From the NCBI GenBank assembly GCA_026874595.1, contig CM049306.1, positions 109,453,142-109,517,141 on the forward strand: DNA of 64,000 bases, read 5' to 3'. Below are positions 38,890 through 50,545 of this stretch, in pieces. Source of the stretch: Sipunculus nudus (lineage: Eukaryota > Annelida > Sipuncula > Golfingiida > Sipunculidae). The position numbers and the translations under genes were made by a program. The stretch's first letter is position 1, and every line of letters starts with the position of its first letter. Below the pieces are notes generated by a model. The model saw only the letters and a list, made by a program, of their open reading frames with translations, ran no database searches and was not told the DNA's origin.

Positions 38890-41177
38890 TGACCCATGGG
38901 TCATGATGCTCAGCTGCCAAGCATGACCTGCTATATCATGGGCTGAGATTCAAAAGTTCCAGTCAAATTGTGGAAGAACCTATATGCCAATTTTGTTGAA
39001 ACTTTCCACATTGACATAAATATATATAACATATGTCTGGTTAAAACACAGTGAATTGATGGTCTGAGGGAAAATTTTGATTGTTAAGCTGTCAGCAACT
39101 ATTCCCAGAGCTTGCTTGATACCTGTCAGTCTCAAAAGGAACACCACAAAGGGCAAATATAAGATCAACATATATAGCAAAAATCAAGGAAATCCATGAA
39201 AGAATTACTGAGAAATGGGTGCTTCTGTTTAAATTTTATTTAATACAAGCCAACTGTACTGCACCTGTATAAATGATGGAAATATTTATTAAGAAATATT
39301 TGACCCAATCCTTTGCAAGATAAGATTATTATACTTCCAACTGCATTCACTATAACAGTTCTTGAGATAATATAGAACAGAACAGAACAGAACTTTATTC
39401 AGGAAAAAGGCCTCAGGCCCAAAGTTCCAAACATTTCAATAAATATTCAATTTAAACAAGTACATCAATCCAATGGAAGGTAGCAGTCTTATATTTCCTG
39501 CCATTAACACAAGTAACAGAACTGCATACCTACATACACTATAAATCTGTTTTGCCATCATCTGTGAGTATAAACATAATTACACTTCAATAAACAGTCA
39601 GTTCAGAAATTACAACAATATAATGTTAAGTAATAGTCTTAAAATGACTAATCAATCTTGAGATAATATGATCAAAAGGAATATGGTTGCCTGGTGGCCA
39701 TATTCAACTTCTGACAGGTCTGAAATCAGACAACAAACATTCTCTAAATTGGATCAAACATTGAAGAAAAATCACTGAAACTGCACTGAAAAAAAGGATT
39801 TCTAAGGTGGCTAACTGGCAGACATAATGGAATTCTGACAAGTCAGTCATATGATATCACACATCCTCCAATAAGAGACCAAACTTGGGGCAATTCTCCA
39901 AAGGATGGTACAGTAATGAAAGTCCAAAACAAATCAAAAGGCATGTTAAGGCCCTCATATCAGATTTATAGATATGCAAATGTAAAAAGTGTAAGTCTAA
40001 TATTTTTTATTATAACTCTGCTTTTCAATGGGGTCAGCAGGGTAGGTAAACTGCAAAACCTGAAAGAAAGGAAATGCAGAAAGCATGACTAAGAGTCTTG
40101 TAATGAAAACTAGAATATCAGCAGAAGCTGACAAAAGCCCTCAGCCAAAAGAACAGTGTTTAGAGGTGGTAACAGTAACAAGTACTAAATATCTGTTTTC
40201 ACATGGATGTATATCTGTACATGTCTCAGTTATAAATTTAAAATGGAGAGGTGAACTAGACCTTTGACCTCAAAATCAACAGGTCTTTTCCCCTGTTGGC
40301 AGAGAATCGATATCAGTGCTGGAAGGTTTGGAATAAAAAGTCTAGCTTGAAATGTGTCCACAACCTTTTAAAAAAATATGTTCACAAGCATTTAGAACAA
40401 TATTGTGTCCTTGACCTTTGACCTTTTGAACTCAACATCAATAGGCTTCTTCCCCTATGGTAGGTAAGCCATATATGACAGATGGAAAGTATAGATTGAA
40501 AAGTTTGCCTGAAAATGACTCCACGCAAGAAGAGGGTGCTGTGAACTTGACCTTTGACCTCAAAATCAACAGGTCTTTTCCCGTTGGCAGAGAAGCGATA
40601 TCAGTGCTGAAAGGTTTGGAATGAAAGGTCTAGCTTGAAATGTGTCCACTACCTTTTCAAAGAAGTGGATCCTGTGACCCTGACCTTTGACCTTGTGACC
40701 TCAACATCTATAGGATTCTTCTCCCACTTAGAAGGTGAGCTATATGTGAAAGATCAAAGAATTGGGACGAAAAGTTTGGCTTAAAATGCATTCACAGGCT
40801 TTTCAAAGAAGTTGGTACTGTGACCTTGACCTTTGACCTTGTGTCCTCAAAATAATTATGGTTCTTCCCCTGTTGGTAGGTGAGCTGTATGTGAAAGATG
40901 GAAGGTTTGGGATGAAAATTTTGGCTAAAAGAATTATTTCTGGGGGGTGCAAACACACCCCTTAACTTCAAGAATATAGGTCGCAGTGACCTAATTTCAG
41001 GTTTGCAAGGAGATCTTTTTAGAACCTTTAAGACTGCATAGGGTTCATGGCCCTAGCCCCTACAGTTACGATTTGTGCCCTGCTAACAGATGGACGGCCG
41101 GCCGGACGGCCGGAAGGACGACGGACAAAGACCCATCGCTATAGCCCAGCATGACTGAAAGTCAGCTGAGCTAAAAA
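38890..41177 (+). mobile_element. Full-length 2.3-kb element, copy B (with LINE insertion)
   Basis: Starts TGACCCATGGGTCATGATGC then TCAGCTG and ends AAGTCAGCTGAGCTAAAAAC. It is co-linear with copy A at 32999-35435 over the left third and the right third. It differs by a 283-bp LINE tail at 39374-39656 with duplicated target and by a different join in the middle (about 40100-40260). Four perfect DR1 motifs lie near 40418, 40555, 40684 and 40825. No coding frame. Confidence 0.8.
39374..39656 (-). mobile_element. 5'-truncated LINE 3' end (or related SINE) with 13-bp TSD
   Basis: Read on the minus strand, it ends GGGCCTGAGGCC, then CCTGAATAAAGTTCTGTTCTG and a (GTTCT)n tail. A poly(A)-type signal followed by a short tandem tail is the normal 3' end of some non-LTR retrotransposons. 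It is flanked by perfect copies of CTTGAGATAATAT at 39361-39373 and 39657-39669. The paralogous element copy A has this 13-mer once, uninterrupted, at 33470-33482. That identifies insert and target duplication directly. At 283 bp it has no coding capacity. Confidence 0.88.
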
Positions 41178-41754
41178 CTGAATAATTTACAAAGAATCAT
41201 AAAGATCACCTGAGCATGATCACAATCTAACCCGGTGAGGAAACCCAGGAGAACGTCATGATAGATCTGAGTAAATGTTCCTGAGATAATGTCCTGCACA
41301 TGAACATCATGTGAATTTACAGATGAGCAGTTTATCATAATATTAACTCCAATCCTGAAAGAAAAACAAAGGATACCTAATATAGGATATTTACTGTGAT
41401 CAGACGCTCTGCAGGTCTCTTTAATTATACTGTTTTGAAAAGAAGCTTCACCTGTCTGTTCGCCTGGTAAACAAGACACAAATCACCTTGACATGACGTC
41501 CTGCCATGATGCCGCCAAAAAACACAAAACCATGGCCAGACGTATCTGATAGATATCACACAATCAGTACATACCCTTAACCAGAAGGCCTTTCTTAAGG
41601 CAAAAGTACCTAAACTGAACATTCGACAATAGGGCAATTCTTCATGAGCTGGCCCACTGTGACACTGACAGAGATAAAACCCAAGATGATATTGTCATGA
41701 GCTGGCACATTGTGACATGGATAGAACCTAAGATCAGGGAATAATTTATTAGGG
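41178..41754. other. Intronic stretch, no gene recognised
   Basis: Short open frames on the minus strand lack family features. It contains two near-repeats of CATGAGCTGGC(A/C)CA..TGTGACA (about 41643 and 41696). Confidence 0.4.
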
Positions 41755-43725
41755 CTCGCATCGCCGTTTGCTAATCAATTTCCTAGTCCTGCGAAGCAAA
41801 CGAAAATTTGCATAGCAGTCACTGCTAACTAAAATTATTTGTATGAAAATTAAATCCGTGCTGAACATTTCATTTACTTCTGAATTAAAAAATTAAAATA
41901 AGAATTCCACAGGCGTCCTTCATTCAGTGGCGACAATTACGCAGCATCCGACCGTTCACACATGTTTTAACAGTCTCTTAAAATGGCCACTAGGCACCAC
42001 CGCTGATATCGGCATATTTTTCGGATGACGGTGGTATTCTGAATGGGCACTATGCGCCACCACCGGTACAAGGGTCAAGCCAATGACGACATCCGTCTAA
42101 TTTCAATTTTGTGAGACAATCGACAGGGAGAGACGCTCGATCATTGACATTTTGTTATACTGCTTTGATTTCAGGGTAAACTTTATGTTATGTCTTTATT
42201 TTTATCAGCTGATAACTATCCCTATCATTTGCAATTGTTTCTTATATTACCTTTATTTAAATATCTTTGTTAAAATAGCTGTGAACATATCACTACGAGG
42301 TTTTAATTATGGAAATTCATTAATTTCGGTAATATGGGTATCCGATCAACGTATGTATGCTTTTAGCATCGCATTTGTGAGCTCTAGAACTGTTGCACAC
42401 GGACTATTTCCCACCATAAAATCACATGAATGAAACCAAGTAAACACGCATGCGCGTAGTATATTATGGATCTCTGATTGGCTCTCTTTCTGGGGTTGCT
42501 GGGGGGGGGTCTATTACCGCCAATTGAGCTGAAGCCCTGAAAGGTCGGCACAAGCATATAAACTGTCAATCAAATTCTCACAAAATGAAACGCTAAAAAT
42601 AGCATCAGGCACCTGCATGTGCGTTATTCAGAGTGGCCAATACCGCGTTATACCACTACCGCGTTAAGCAGCTGCTTAAAGGGCTCCCATTCTTTTTCTC
42701 AGTGATAGATGTACGAACCTTGTGGCAAAAAGTTCTAAAATAATGGTCATCGTTATATAGTTCGGTTTGAAATATTTTTTATATCAGCTTGATTTTTTAT
42801 TTGCAATTGTTTAAATTTTTGAGGGGTAAACTTTTACCTCATTTGATATACTTTATATTTTTTTCTGAGGTGTTTTTAATGATTAACAACAGATCATATC
42901 TAAAAGATGATTTCACTGATATTTTAAATAAAAAGTGCTGTTTGCTTTTATTTTTTCTTGATCTATCTGACTGGGTGACCCTGGTGAACCTTTGATGACA
43001 TTGCTCTAATGTGTGTTTGTTTTCTTTATGGTATATTGCATGGCTATTTTCATTTGTCTGAACTTTCTTTTATTTGTTGTAAGCTTTGTATTTCCACTGA
43101 CCATATAACCAACTTCAAAGTTAACTGTTAATTTTGTAATTAGTTTCCTATACAGGTCGTTTTAAACTTTCCAGCTATTTTAGTAAGAAAGTTGTCTGAT
43201 TTGTTTTACACAAAGGTTAATTTAGTGAAAATGATTAATTTATTAACAGTTTATTTAAATCAATGAAAGTTTATTTTAAAAAAAAAGTAAAAGGTCATGA
43301 TTTTTTTACATAAGTATTTTTACCTGCCTTTTCAGAAAGTAAAGAGGATCTCTTGTAGATACTGAGAAAACTTTTTTGCACTAGACACTGAAGAAGGGCA
43401 CATAAAACAATATATTCATTTCATCATTTGTAAAATTGATATGGAAAAAGTCGTTTTCATTTTTTTAACTTATGAATTTTATTTTTTTTTTCCTCCTCCT
43501 CCCCACCTCTTTTCATTTCTTCGTTCCAGAAACTATCTACTGAATATGTAAGGCCAAAATGGGAAATGTATATGGGTTAAACCCTTGGTTTAAAAAAATT
43601 ATATATTTAATTCAATGACTATCACCTCCCGCACACAAACATGCTAATCAAATTGAAGTACTTGCTAATCATTTTGTAAATTGATTAGCTACTACTGCTA
43701 GGCAATTTTGAAAAAGTAAATTATA
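41755..43725. mobile_element. Possible 2-kb element with GCTAATCAATTT inverted ends
   Basis: GCTAATCAATTT at about 41771 and AAATTGATTAGC at about 43676 are perfect 12-bp inverted complements near the two edges of a block with distinct composition. The left 900 bp are CpG-rich compared with the surrounding intron (GCATCGCCG, GGCGACAATTACGCAGC, ACGCATGCGCGTAG). The right part is T-rich. No transposase frame is visible. Edges and identity are uncertain, and it could instead be unrelated sequence that shares a short palindrome. Confidence 0.3.
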
Positions 43726-43734
43726 CCCTGTGCC

Positions 43735-45540
43735 ATAGTATCCCCAGACAATTAATCCCCCCCCCCTTTAAGAATAGGCCCCCCATCTTCAGCAACAATT
43801 AATATCAGACCACACTCATAGAAAAGGTCACTCTCATAGAAAAGGTCATGACCCCCATTTCAATACATCATCCCCTAACCCATGTCTATGTATATGCATA
43901 ATATAAAAGAAATCTGTCCATTAGTTTTTTACTTATAATGCTCACAGTACTGTTAAGTGGCAATGATGGGGTATTTAACAGCACAAAAACAGGTAAAGAA
44001 TAACAGGTGCCTCTACCAGTTTCTGGTACATGACAACACTATCCAAGATCTTCGGTCAAGTTGATTTTTGGACCAATCAATGCATCCCTTATTGAGATAT
44101 TAATGATTTTGTGTGATTTTCACCATATATGGCAATATTCAAGGTCAAGGCCACTCTAATAGGAAAGGTCATGACCCCAATTTCAAACTAGAATATGGGT
44201 AGTCGACCAGCGACTACTTGTATCCGCCAAAATCAGAGAAGGACGGGTGAAGTGAGGCATGGATTGAGTGGCAAGAGGAAATAGAGTTACATGTGTTACA
44301 TCTGCCACATAAACATGATTGTAGGTGGTGCCACCTGTTATTTGAACGAGAAACTATCCAAGATGTATACACATGCAAAATTTCATGTGGAAAAATCAAA
44401 CCACTGCAGAGATGTGAGTGATTTTAACCCACAGCAGACAAACAGATGGATGCTGTGCAAAATTGGCTGCAGGTGGCGCCACCATTTTTGTGTATGTTAT
44501 AAAGATATCCAAGGGCTACGTTTGTGTAAATTTTTTTTCCTGATTGGTCAAACGAGTCCAGAGATATGAGCATTAATGTCTGCAGCGTGAATGTGAATGT
44601 AGGTGGCGCCACCTGTCATAAAATCAAGAAAGCTATCCAGGATGTATATGCAGGCCGAATTTCAGGTAATTTGGTCCAACCACTGCAGAGATATGAGTGA
44701 TTTTAACCTAAGGCAGACACACAGAAGGACACTGTGCAAACATGGTTGCAGGTGGTGCCACCTTTTTTTGTGTATGTTATACAGCTATCCCAGGGCTACA
44801 TTTGTGTAAAAAATTTTTCCTGATCGGTCAAACGGTTTTCGAGATGTGGGTTTATGTATGGAAACAGACGCACAGACAGAAGCTGGGCAGAGAGGAAAGG
44901 TCAGAGGTCAAGGTCACTTGGTTAGGCACCAGTTCACATGTGACCTGATAATTTGTGTAAGTTTCGGAAAAATCCGTCCAGTAGTCTCAGAGGAGTTCTC
45001 CAGAAACATGGTCAAAAACATAGTATCCGCAAAACTTTGTTTTGGCGGATACAAAAACATCATCCCATAACCCATATCTATGTATATGCATAATATAAAA
45101 GAAATCTGTCCATTAATTTTATACTTATAATGCTCACAGTACTGTCAAGTAGCAATTTTGGAGGTAATAAACGGCACGAAAACAAACTTGTAAAGAATAA
45201 TAGGTGGCGCCACCAGTTTCTGGAACATGGCAACCCTATCCATGATCTTCGATCAACTTGATTTTGGGATCAATCCATGCAAGATTTCTTGAGATATTTA
45301 AGAATTTGTGTGATTTTCCCCAAAATTGGACCTATTCAAGGTCAAGGACACTCTCCTCGTCAAGGTCATGACCTCATTTTAAATAGGCGTTGTCCTCTCA
45401 CCCATATCTATACATATACCAAGTTTGGAAAAGATTTGTGAAATATTTTTTTAGTTATCGCGCCAACAAGATTTATACGCTGCGGCGGCGGGACCGGTAT
45501 GAAAACATAGTATCCCCCCGACTTTGTCAGGGGATACAAC
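43735..45540 (+). repeat. GGTGGCGCCACC-family block, interrupted by nested element
   Basis: The left part begins with a poly(C) run and AGGCCCCCCATCTTCAGC as at 25725, followed by GAAATCTGTCCATTAG and a module with CAGGTGCCTCTACCAG. After the insertion at about 44187-45053 the same family resumes with CATCATCCCATAACCC, GGTGGCGCCACC (45202) and TTGATTTTGGGATCA. The join CCCCAATTTCAAA / AAACATCATCCC matches the continuous sequence in the copy at 28551-28575. Confidence 0.65.
44187..45053. mobile_element. Nested element with GTATCCGCCAAAA inverted repeats
   Basis: GTATCCGCCAAAA at about 44220-44232 and TTTTGGCGGATAC at 45039-45051 are perfect 13-bp inverted complements. Another GTATCCGCAAAAC lies just inside the right end, giving a hairpin. 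The inside has three or four modules with GGTGGCGCCACC or GGTGGTGCCACC (44325, 44472, 44602, 44751) and GAGATATGAG. It is inserted in a related repeat, so an older family copy hosts a younger one. About 0.87 kb, non-coding. Confidence 0.65.
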
Positions 45541-45544
45541 TAAT

Positions 45545-46690
45545 ATGTGGATGGATGGCCCCAAATGACCTTGACCTTTGACCCCAAAAATCCATAAGTT
45601 ACTTCCACTATTGGCAGGAGAGCAAAATCTAGAAGATAGAAGGTTTGGGACAGAAAGTCTGGTTGAAAACATATCAACAATCTTTTTAAAGAAGTTGGTC
45701 TTGTGACCTTGACCTTTGGCCTTATGACCCTAAAATCAAAAGGGTTCTTTCATTATTGGTGGGTCATATATGAGTCAAAATTGAAACCAATATGTCAATC
45801 CAAACTGGAGTTTTCATCCAGAAACAAATATGTGGACAGATGGGCCCCTGTGACCATGATCTTTGACCTTGTGACCCCCAAATCAATCAGGTTCTTCCCC
45901 TATTGGCAGCTCATTTATATGTGCAAGATGGAAGGTTCGGGATGAAAAGTTTGGCCCAAAATGCATCCACAATCTTTCATAATAAGTGGGAACTGTGACC
46001 TTGACCTTTGACCTCATTACCCCAAAATTGAACAGAATCTTCCCCTATTGGCAGGTTAGCAATATCTTGAAGATGCAAGGTTTGCCAAGAAAAGTTTGGC
46101 TTCAAATGCATATGCATTCTTTTTAAAGAAATGAGTCCTGTGACCTTGACCTTTGGACCCCAAAATCAACACAATTCTTACTTTAGTGGTGAGTCATATA
46201 TAAGTTTGAAACCAATATGTCAAACTAAGCTAGAGTTATCATCTGGAAACTAATTTGTGAACAGATGGCCCCTGTGACCTTGACCTTTGACCATGTGACC
46301 CCAAATTCATTTATGCTCTCCCCATACTGGCAAGTCAGCTAAATGCGCAAAATGGAAAGTTTGGGATGAAAAGCTTGGCTTTGAATGCAGCCATAATCTT
46401 TTAAAATAAGCGAGTCCTGTGACCTTGACCTATGAGCTCATGACCCCAAAATCATATAGGTTCTTGCTTTAGTGGTGGGCCATACGTAAGTCAAGTCTAA
46501 AATCCATGTGTCAATACAACCTGAGTTATCATCTGGTAACAAATTTGTGTGGATGGACGGATGGACAGACAGACAGACAGACAGACAGACAGGGTGATAA
46601 CTATATGGCATCCACTTGTGATCGATAAACACACCAGGTTTTGGGACACTAAATGTAATTACAGCTGAGAAACTGACATGATTGTTGTCA
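45545..46690 (+). mobile_element. Tandem-core element fragment with DR1-like motifs
   Basis: About seven to eight core units of some 140 bp, each with CCTGTGACCTTGACCTTTG, TTCTTCCCCTATTGGCAG and GGATGAAAAGTTTGGC phrases. One perfect TGACCTTTGACCT lies near 46001, and several have one mismatch. The end has a (GACA)n run (about 46565-46590), GGCATCCACTTGTGATCGAT and CAGCTGAGAAACTG, as at 38800-38855. The left terminus is not recognisable. Confidence 0.65.
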
Positions 46691-46860
46691 TTTAAAAGTA
46701 AAAATAATAGAAAAATATTTGTAAAAAAAATAACAAAAAATATAGGTGGCGCCACAACAATTGGGGAACTGACAAAACTAGTCATGGTCAATATTCAAGA
46801 CAAGATTCATGACAATCTATGCATTAATTATCAAGATACTGGAGGTTTTGTATTGTATTT

Positions 46861-47070
46861 TTGATTATTCTGGGGGGTACTTTCAAGCCCCACAGCTCAG
46901 AGGATATAGATCACAGTGACCTAATTTCAGGTTTCCAAGGAGATTTTTTATTGAGCTCCTTTGATGTTCTCTTCTCTTCTAAGTTTCTAGGACCAGCAGT
47001 TACGATTTGTACCCTATTAACGGACGGACAAAGCGCCATTCCTATTCCTGTAAGTCAGCTGAGCTAAAAA
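46861..47070 (+). mobile_element. 3' end fragment of the 2.4-kb element family
   Basis: Matches the last 260 bp of copies A and B: TCTGGGGGGT, CACAGTGACCTAATTTCAGG, TTACGATTTGT, a short GGACGGAC tract and AAGTCAGCTGAGCTAAAAAC. It is shortened inside the GGAC tract. Confidence 0.7.
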
Positions 47071-48604
47071 CAAATGAGGACAGTCAAGAGAGGCCCTTAA
47101 AGTTCATCAACCTGCCCTCTAGCATCACCTACATGACACCTAGAGTAGTTCCCCCATTCACCACTAGGACTGACACCAGGTGATGGACCCACACAGAAGT
47201 CTACAGTGCTTGAGCCAGGTGACGTTAACACTTCACAGCCCTGTTGTGTAAGCGTACCTCCATGATACACAGGTGCAACTGATCTGCTGGGTGCTGTAGC
47301 AGGAAACAGCTGCCATGTCATACATTTGCTGCGATGTATGCTGTAACAGCCTTGGGTTGATTGGACTGTCTGAGATATGGAGCTCACTTTGACACTTCCA
47401 TGCATATTCTGTCTGCTAATCTTTTGTATTTGATATTCTGTTCTCCAATTATTTCACACACTAAGATAGAAGATGGTGGCCAAGTTTGCTTCTTTGTCTA
47501 GTATCCAAATTTCTTCTAATCTTATATCAGTGGTATACTGTTTAAATCATGTCATAAACCAAAGACTTTTGTGGTATCATATAACTGTTTAAGTGGTACT
47601 GGGAAGAGGCAGGAACTGACAGCCATCCGTTATCAGAAAAATATGAATGCAGATTATTATAATAAGAATAATTATTAATATACAAATGGGGAGTTAGTCA
47701 ATTTTGCAATATAAATATCCATAAAACAGGTACTTCATATTCTTGTTTCTCTGGAAGGCCTGGCCAGTTTGCACTCAGCTATTGAGGCACATTTTCCCTG
47801 AAGGTTCTATGCACTGTTTTTCTTGCAGTTGTAGCCTCAGGTCTGACGAAGCTAAAATTCTCATGGCAATATAAACAAAACCTCAGATCAGTTATTATGC
47901 AGGAAACTTACGAACAATGAAATGCTAATCAATGAATGCCTGATCCAGAATACAATTTTCCTAAAATATGTATACCAGGCTACTAGACTAAAAGGTCTAT
48001 GAAACCAACAACACTTGGAAAGCTATGTTAACATCCCTTGCTCTGTCCATATTCATAGAGAAAGTATTCTGTATACAACTATAATAGTACCCCACACTGT
48101 GAAAAAGACAATCTTGATTACCACACAAGTAACAAACCAAAATGTGTAAATGATTAAGTGTAAAAATGTATTGTGTACCAAAGGCAGAAAACATTAACAC
48201 AGGAAATGATCATGTCAGTGAGCCACTTAATAGTGATACAATATCAGTGTAGTGAGAGGTTGGTTATCAGTGTGCCAATATTTGTTGTGAACAAAAAGGC
48301 TATTTGTGTGTGCTATGTATAAATCTATATATAATTCCAGGGAAAGCAACTGAAGTTTTTTTTAGAGCTGATGCTAGTGATAAAAATGTTTAGTTCTGTA
48401 TACATCTATCTCTGAAGACTTCACTTTGCAATGCCACAGCTGGATCCAAGCTACTGTTCAGTGGAACCAAGCTACTGTTCAGTGGAACTTCCTAGCACTA
48501 TACTGACATGGTATAAAACAAGGTTTGTGCTGGCATGAAAATGTGGTATGTGTTCAAGCACAAGCAGGCTGTTCATAGTAACATAAACATTGCAACTCAA
48601 CACA
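47071..48604. other. Intronic stretch, no gene recognised
   Basis: A 102-codon frame on the minus strand (47097-47405) lies in GC-richer sequence but has no family resemblance and no conserved-looking motif. The remainder is unique-looking. Confidence 0.4.
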
Positions 48605-48805
48605 TTAACAAGGGACCTATGGGTCACTGTGCTCAGCTGAAGTTGACCTTGAAGGTAAAAATCTAAAATAATATCAAATGGAGATCAAGTGTAAGAGGAA
48701 GAGGTAATAAAGGCCATGGTTGGTTTATATGATTGGTTTGTATTGATGAGCAAGAAATTGTTGCAAATAATATTTTGTGACCTGACCATGTGTTTCCTAA
48801 TGTTG
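48605..48805 (+). repeat. 200-bp dispersed repeat, pair with 57001-57197
   Basis: Starts AGGGACCTATGGGTCACTGT then GCTCAGCTGA, a variant of the GACCCATGGGTC terminus. It continues with AGTTGACCTTGAAGGT and GAAGAGGTAAT to TGTGTTTCCTAATGTT. The copy at 57001 matches almost base for base and diverges at the same point, so this ~200-bp left-end piece moved or was copied as a unit. Confidence 0.75.
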
Positions 48806-49916
48806 AAACTGAAGCATGTGAGCAGTTTGTGAACAAATGATCTGTACTATTACCATGATCATCAGGTGGCTTTTCGATTAACTGTTGACATTTCAGTAGT
48901 TTACAAATTTGTTTAATTGAATATTTTTTTGTATAATATATATTATTAATTATATGTATTTTTTATGAAATGTATACAGATATAATATAACTAATTAACA
49001 ACATAAAACAGGGCAAACAAAGCCTGATCTCAAATTCTGCTGTGGCAGGAAAATAATGAACAAATGTTTGTATTAAATCCTAATTTTTTCATCACATCAA
49101 TTTTTTTTAATTTAAGTTTATATTTCTATACATTTCCAATAAAACAGATACATCTGAATATAAAAGTTGATTCATAATTCTCAATTGCATCATCATAAAT
49201 CTCAATCTTGTCATATAACACCACACCATGCATACAAATGTTTATTTATTTTTTACCACAAAAATATATCTTTTAAATCTGCAAAACAATAAATATCTAA
49301 AAATAATACTTGATTTAGATTTCACAATTTTCAATTGTGTCTTTATTTATCCATAATGTGCTTCATATTTTATAAATATAAGCATACTGATGGGTTCAAT
49401 TATATCTGTTAAAATCATTTAAAAGAAAATTAATTTCTTTAAAAATGCTACATTAACACAACATGGCATCTTCTGGATTACACTTGAATTACTTTTTTAA
49501 GGAAAGTTTTTGTATATTTGAGTGGAAACAGTGTTACAATTAAGGAAATACAGTGAAAACAATAACAATTACTGCATTACACTTAGTGGGTTGGGTTTGC
49601 CGGGGGGAGGGGGGGGGGGGGGATTGGGGTGATGATATTAGAATAACTGTACACCTGTCACAGCAGGGGGTCTCCCCCAGTGACTGTAACAAATCAGAAA
49701 CCTTGGCATAGCCCGACTTCCAGTGACCTGGAGTTGGACCCTGCATCTGTAATCTGTTATCAAAGCAAATGACTACAGTTGAGCCTCAAGAAAAAAAATC
49801 AATAACTAGCTTAATTTTCAAGCTTTTATTTTCAAATTTCAGATTTAAACAAATTAAATATTTATGTTTACATGCTGTGAAAATTAAATCAATGGTACAT
49901 ACAAGAGAAAAACGTG
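48806..49916. other. AT-rich intron stretch with poly(G) run
   Basis: Very AT-rich, no exon seen. An interrupted G run (six G, A, then 14 G) lies at 49602-49622. Confidence 0.5.
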
Positions 49917-50545
49917 CCATGGTCAAAGAAGGGCTAAATTTAAGGTACTGATTTTATTTTTATGCTAATAACTTAAAAAATTTACAAAATTCAGATCTAA
50001 TTTTGGGTAAACAATTAAATCTTAATTAAACATAGTTATATACTTGGGAAAATAGACTCTAGTTTCAAAATTTTTCATGTTAAGTGAGTAAATATTTTTC
50101 CTGATTTTTTACAAAGTCTATTATGTTCAGGCCCATAACTTTAAGAATTTATACTTAACAGACTTTATTTCTGGCATGTACATAGGAACTATATAGAAGA
50201 ACATTTATGGTAAATATGAGGAAAAACAGATGAGTGGTTTTGATATTAGGCAGTCCTGAAGAGTGAAAATAGGTTTTTAATAAAAATTTGAGGTTTTTCC
50301 TTAATTTCTCAAAGGAACGAAGTCGCAAAGACCCAGTTTTCGGCTTGGTAGGAGATCTTGGGGACATCTAACATTATGCTGAATTTTGGATTCCTAAGTC
50401 TTACGGTTTCAAAACGTGCCACATCTACGGACGGACGGACGGACGGACGGACGGACTGACGGACGGACGGACGGACAGACGGACGGACGACGGACAATGG
50501 ACCACGACTATAGCTCAGATGACTTATAGTCAGCTGAGCTAAAAA
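49917..50545 (+). mobile_element. 3' half of CAGCTGAGCTAAAAA element with (GGAC)n
   Basis: Parallel to 28942-29521 and to the right half of 27061-28246. It includes GGCATGTACATAGGAACTAT, GTGGTTTTGATATTAGGCAG, GACGGACGGACGG repeated for about 65 bp (50427-50490), ATGGACCACGAC and the terminus TAGTCAGCTGAGCTAAAAAT. Like the 29521 copy, it starts within the element at the same phrase (AAATTTAAGGTA). Confidence 0.72.

Noticed and set aside
32999-41177. Segmental duplication of an intron block (33.0-35.4 and 38.9-41.2 kb)
   Set aside because: The similarity begins and ends exactly at the termini of the mobile family found elsewhere, so two insertions of one element explain it better.
47097-47405. 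102-codon minus-strand frame as an additional exon
   Set aside because: No family similarity, no convincing acceptor/donor pair that fits phase 0 between exons 2 and 3, and exons 2 and 3 already join as in homologues.
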